Source: CAWACC01 sp964390695 (GTDB taxonomy: Bacteria; Chlamydiota; Chlamydiia; Chlamydiales; Parachlamydiaceae). From it: a DNA stretch of 8,212 nt. The translations under genes and the position numbers were made by a program. Below the pieces are notes generated by a model. It saw nothing but the letters and a program-made list of their open reading frames with translations, ran no database searches and was not told where the DNA came from. The DNA lies in the NCBI GenBank assembly GCA_964390695.1, contig CAYMKI010000140.1:1-8212 (forward strand). The letters are read 5' to 3'. Shown one piece after another: positions 7,260-8,212 of this stretch (its first letter is position 1; each line of letters opens with the position of its first letter).

Positions 7260-7764
7260 AATTACCAATTTGGAAATAGACGCCAGACCCGTCATCGTTG
7301 TTAGGATAGTTGTAGTAGTAATAGGGATAAGTATCATAGTAGTAAGGATCGGAGTCATTGTAGTAATAGGGATAACTGGAGTAATAGTAAGGACTGCCCC
7401 AGTAGTAGTAATAGCCGTCCCAATCGCCGTGGTGATCCCAGTGCCTACCGTCCCAGTCGCCATGATGACCACCCCAATCCCCATGACGTCCGCCCCAATC
7501 ACCGTGTCCACCTCCATCATGCCAGCCACCTCCATGACCACCACCGTCATGCCAGCCACCACCGCCACCATGACCACCGCCACCATGACCACCGCCACCA
7601 TGACCACCGCCACCATGACCACCGCCGCCGTGACCGCCGCCGCCGTGACCACCACCGCCACCATGACCGCCGCCACCGCCACCTCCACGAGCATGGAGAT
7701 ATGATCCGAAGGGTAAAAATGCTAAAGCCATAAAGAAAACCAGAGCCATCATCTTCTTACACAT
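7258..7764 (-). CDS. Secreted glycine/histidine- and tyrosine-rich low-complexity protein
   Basis: The start is the ATG at 7764, preceded by AGAGG with five-base spacing. A GTG two codons earlier (7770) overlaps that ribosome binding site and is less likely. The 168-residue product begins MCKKMMALVFFMALAFLPF and ends its signal peptide at ...SYLHA, so export through Sec is likely; there is no lipobox. The mature part has four blocks, numbered from the GTG at 7770. These are a Gly tract with His every five or six residues (29-72), two copies of GGWHDGGGHG (about 71-90), three HGDW(G/D)G(R/H)-type units (about 89-118), and a tyrosine tail with four PYYY units (127-152) ending in an acidic NDDGSG and VYFQIGN. 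Function is unknown. Candidates are a surface or periplasmic structural, adhesive or metal-binding (His-rich) protein. The clean signal peptide, ribosome binding site and conserved block order support a real gene despite its simple composition. Confidence 0.8.
   Translation of the reverse strand: MCKKMMALVFFMALAFLPFGSYLHARGGGGGGGHGGGGGHGGGGHGGGGHGGGGHGGGGHGGGGHGGGGGWHDGGGHGGGWHDGGGHGDWGGRHGDWGGHHGDWDGRHWDHHGDWDGYYYYWGSPYYYSSYPYYYNDSDPYYYDTYPYYYYNYPNNDDGSGVYFQIGN
7561..7650 (-). repeat. 15-bp tandem repeat encoding Gly-His-Gly-Gly-Gly units
   Basis: Four identical 15-base units (plus strand ACCGCCACCATGACC) run from 7561 to 7620, followed by two diverged copies to 7650 and an 18-base variant beyond. 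Each unit encodes one GHGGG repeat of the secreted protein. Because the period is a multiple of three, slippage would change repeat number without breaking the frame. The repeat also creates long spurious open frames on both strands. Confidence 0.9.
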
Positions 7765-7779
7765 AAACACCTCTTTTGT

Positions 7780-7796
7780 CTTGAAAGACTTTCAAG
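7780..7796. promoter_or_regulatory. 17-bp dyad just upstream of the glycine-rich gene ribosome binding site
   Basis: CTTGAAAG (7780-7787), a central A, then CTTTCAAG (7789-7796) form a perfect dyad with 8-base arms. The palindrome CAAGCTTG (7793-7800) overlaps it. In the mRNA it can form a 7-bp stem with a GUC triloop ending five bases before AGAGG. It could be a repressor operator or an RNA hairpin beside the translation start; the sequence does not decide between these. Confidence 0.4.
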
Positions 7797-7825
7797 CTTG
7801 TTAAATACACTCTTTCAAATTGCAA

Positions 7826-7854
7826 TCGATAGTTAAAATAGCTTAAATTAAAAT
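7826..7854 (+). promoter_or_regulatory. Possible weak plus-strand promoter facing the structured element
   Basis: TCGATA (7826-7831, 4 of 6) and TAAAAT (7849-7854, 5 of 6) are 17 bases apart. They would start transcription within a base or two of 7861, exactly where the closing helix begins. A T6 run follows the element at 7999-8004. This region is very AT-rich, so chance matches are likely. Confidence 0.25.
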
Positions 7855-7860
7855 AGGACC

Positions 7861-7989
7861 TCGCAAGTGTTCTCGTCTTTAGTCCCTTAGGACTCGATTA
7901 TGGAGTGATTCTTTGAGCTACTCGATTCGCTCAAGCTTTAACTACCACGTAAAAGGCAGGTTGTCAAAACCACCTTTGAACACTTGCGA
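7861..7989 (-). ncRNA. Putative structured leader RNA (or independent ncRNA) of unknown class
   Basis: A perfect 12-bp inverted repeat, TCGCAAGTGTTC (7861-7872) and GAACACTTGCGA (7978-7989), encloses three hairpins. They are AGTCC/GGACT (7881-7885/7890-7894), TTGAGC/GCTCAA (7913-7918/7929-7934), and AAAGG..GGTT/AACC.CCTTT (7952-7962/7968-7977). The last abuts the closing helix with no spare base, as in coaxially stacked RNA junctions. The element lies in the transcript expected from the strong minus-strand promoter at 8059-8087, about 100 bases before the glycine-rich gene. It matches no riboswitch, tmRNA, RNase P, SRP or 6S signature that I know. It has no clear open reading frame. A small inverted-repeat mobile element is the main alternative; no flanking target duplication is visible. 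The strand is inferred from the promoter. Confidence 0.45.
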
Positions 7990-8058
7990 AAATCCGTCTT
8001 TTTTATTTGGCTTTCTATGTGGGCTATTATGTTTATTATTTTCTCCCTCTCTAATTTC

Positions 8059-8087
8059 ATTATAGGATTTCACCCTACAAACGTCAA
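8059..8087 (-). promoter_or_regulatory. Near-consensus housekeeping promoter reading toward the glycine-rich gene
   Basis: On the minus strand TTGACG (8087-8082, 5 of 6) and a perfect TATAAT (8064-8059) are separated by exactly 17 bases. This is the best promoter in the window. Transcription would begin near A8052 and run through the structured element to the glycine-rich gene, giving a leader of about 288 nt. No stronger promoter is visible closer to that gene. Confidence 0.7.
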
Positions 8088-8212
8088 GAAATATTTTTAA
8101 TTATAAATAAGGACTAATGTGGGCTAGAGAGGATAACAGGCCTGTTCAATAAAAGCAGTAGATAGATATAATTTTTAAGTGCATAAGAATCCTCCAAAAG
8201 AAGACACTTTAG
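8088..8212. other. Intergenic DNA with a possible 12-codon minus-strand leader ORF
   Basis: No normal-size gene is present here. On the minus strand GGAGG (8195-8191) lies six bases before an ATG at 8184 that opens a 12-codon frame, MHLKIISIYCFY, closed by TGA at 8146. The palindrome AACAGGCCTGTT (8135-8146) starts at that stop. It may be a leader peptide, the remnant of a decayed gene, or chance. Confidence 0.25.

Noticed and set aside
7561..7650. CRISPR-like direct repeats
   Set aside because: The units are contiguous with no spacers, only 15 bases long, and encode protein.
7251..7694. Second minus-strand open frame rich in Val, Met and Ala overlapping the glycine-rich gene
   Set aside because: It lies in another frame of the same repeat and lacks the signal peptide, ribosome binding site and ordered blocks of the real protein.
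7270..7704. Long plus-strand open frame rich in Thr, Ala, Val and Ile opposite the glycine-rich gene
   Set aside because: It is a by-product of the 15-bp repeat, has no ribosome binding site, and its composition merely mirrors the antisense Gly/His codons.
7861..7989. tRNA, tmRNA, SRP RNA, 6S RNA or a known riboswitch
   Set aside because: No T-loop, CCA, SRP tetraloop motif or riboswitch core sequence could be found on either strand.
7188..8033. TGGGCTATTA-y-GTT shared between 7188-7201 and 8020-8033, perhaps a second REP fragment
   Set aside because: Matches of 13 of 14 bases are expected about ten times by chance in a window this size, and the flanking palindromes are absent at the second site.
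8017..8126. ATGTGGGCTA occurring twice exactly 100 bases apart (8017-8026 and 8117-8126)
   Set aside because: Ten-base repeats are expected many times by chance in 8 kb, and no larger unit surrounds the two copies.

Overview
This AT-rich window most likely comes from a member of the Chlamydiota, probably an amoeba-associated 'environmental' lineage such as a Parachlamydia relative. The main evidence is the block nrdR-dksA-lspA. From memory, the same three genes sit side by side in Chlamydia trachomatis (CT406-CT407-CT408). A tyrosine/tryptophan permease of the TyrP type, also typical of chlamydiae, lies beside the block. The taxon is inferred from gene order and protein style; no database search was run.

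Layout from left to right. (1) Bases 1-3149, + strand: the C-terminal ~1,048 residues of a very large, leucine-rich, probably all-helical protein with no domain I recognise. Its 5' end lies outside the window. (2) Bases 3175-5753, - strand: a tightly packed operon, read from the right as nrdR > dksA > lspA > unknown 225-aa protein > pncC (stand-alone CinA C-terminal domain). Junctions are overlaps or gaps of 1-4 bases, and one good promoter lies upstream (5783-5811). (3) Bases 5754-5919: a divergent control region with promoters for the operon and for tyrP. (4) Bases 5920-7110, + strand: tyrP, a complete 11-helix amino acid permease. (5) Bases 7111-7257: an intergenic spacer with a strong 13-bp hairpin and further palindromes, resembling a REP-type repeat. 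(6) Bases 7258-7764, - strand: a small secreted protein made almost entirely of Gly/His, Trp/Asp and Tyr repeats, partly encoded by a 15-bp tandem repeat. (7) Bases 7765-8212: no convincing protein gene. This stretch holds the most interesting signal: a near-consensus - strand promoter (8059-8087) that would give a leader of about 290 nt. The leader contains a 129-nt element closed by a perfect 12-bp helix with three internal hairpins (7861-7989), then a 17-bp dyad just before the ribosome binding site of the Gly/His/Tyr-rich gene.

How the genes fit together: the operon combines a repressor of ribonucleotide reductase (NrdR), an RNA-polymerase-binding DksA-family protein that here lacks the zinc-finger cysteines, lipoprotein signal peptidase and NAD-salvage amidase. 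It reads as a housekeeping and growth-control cluster. TyrP would import aromatic amino acids from the host. The long structured leader suggests that the surface or secreted glycine-rich protein is controlled after transcription starts. Alternatively, the element is an independent small RNA or a small inverted-repeat mobile element.
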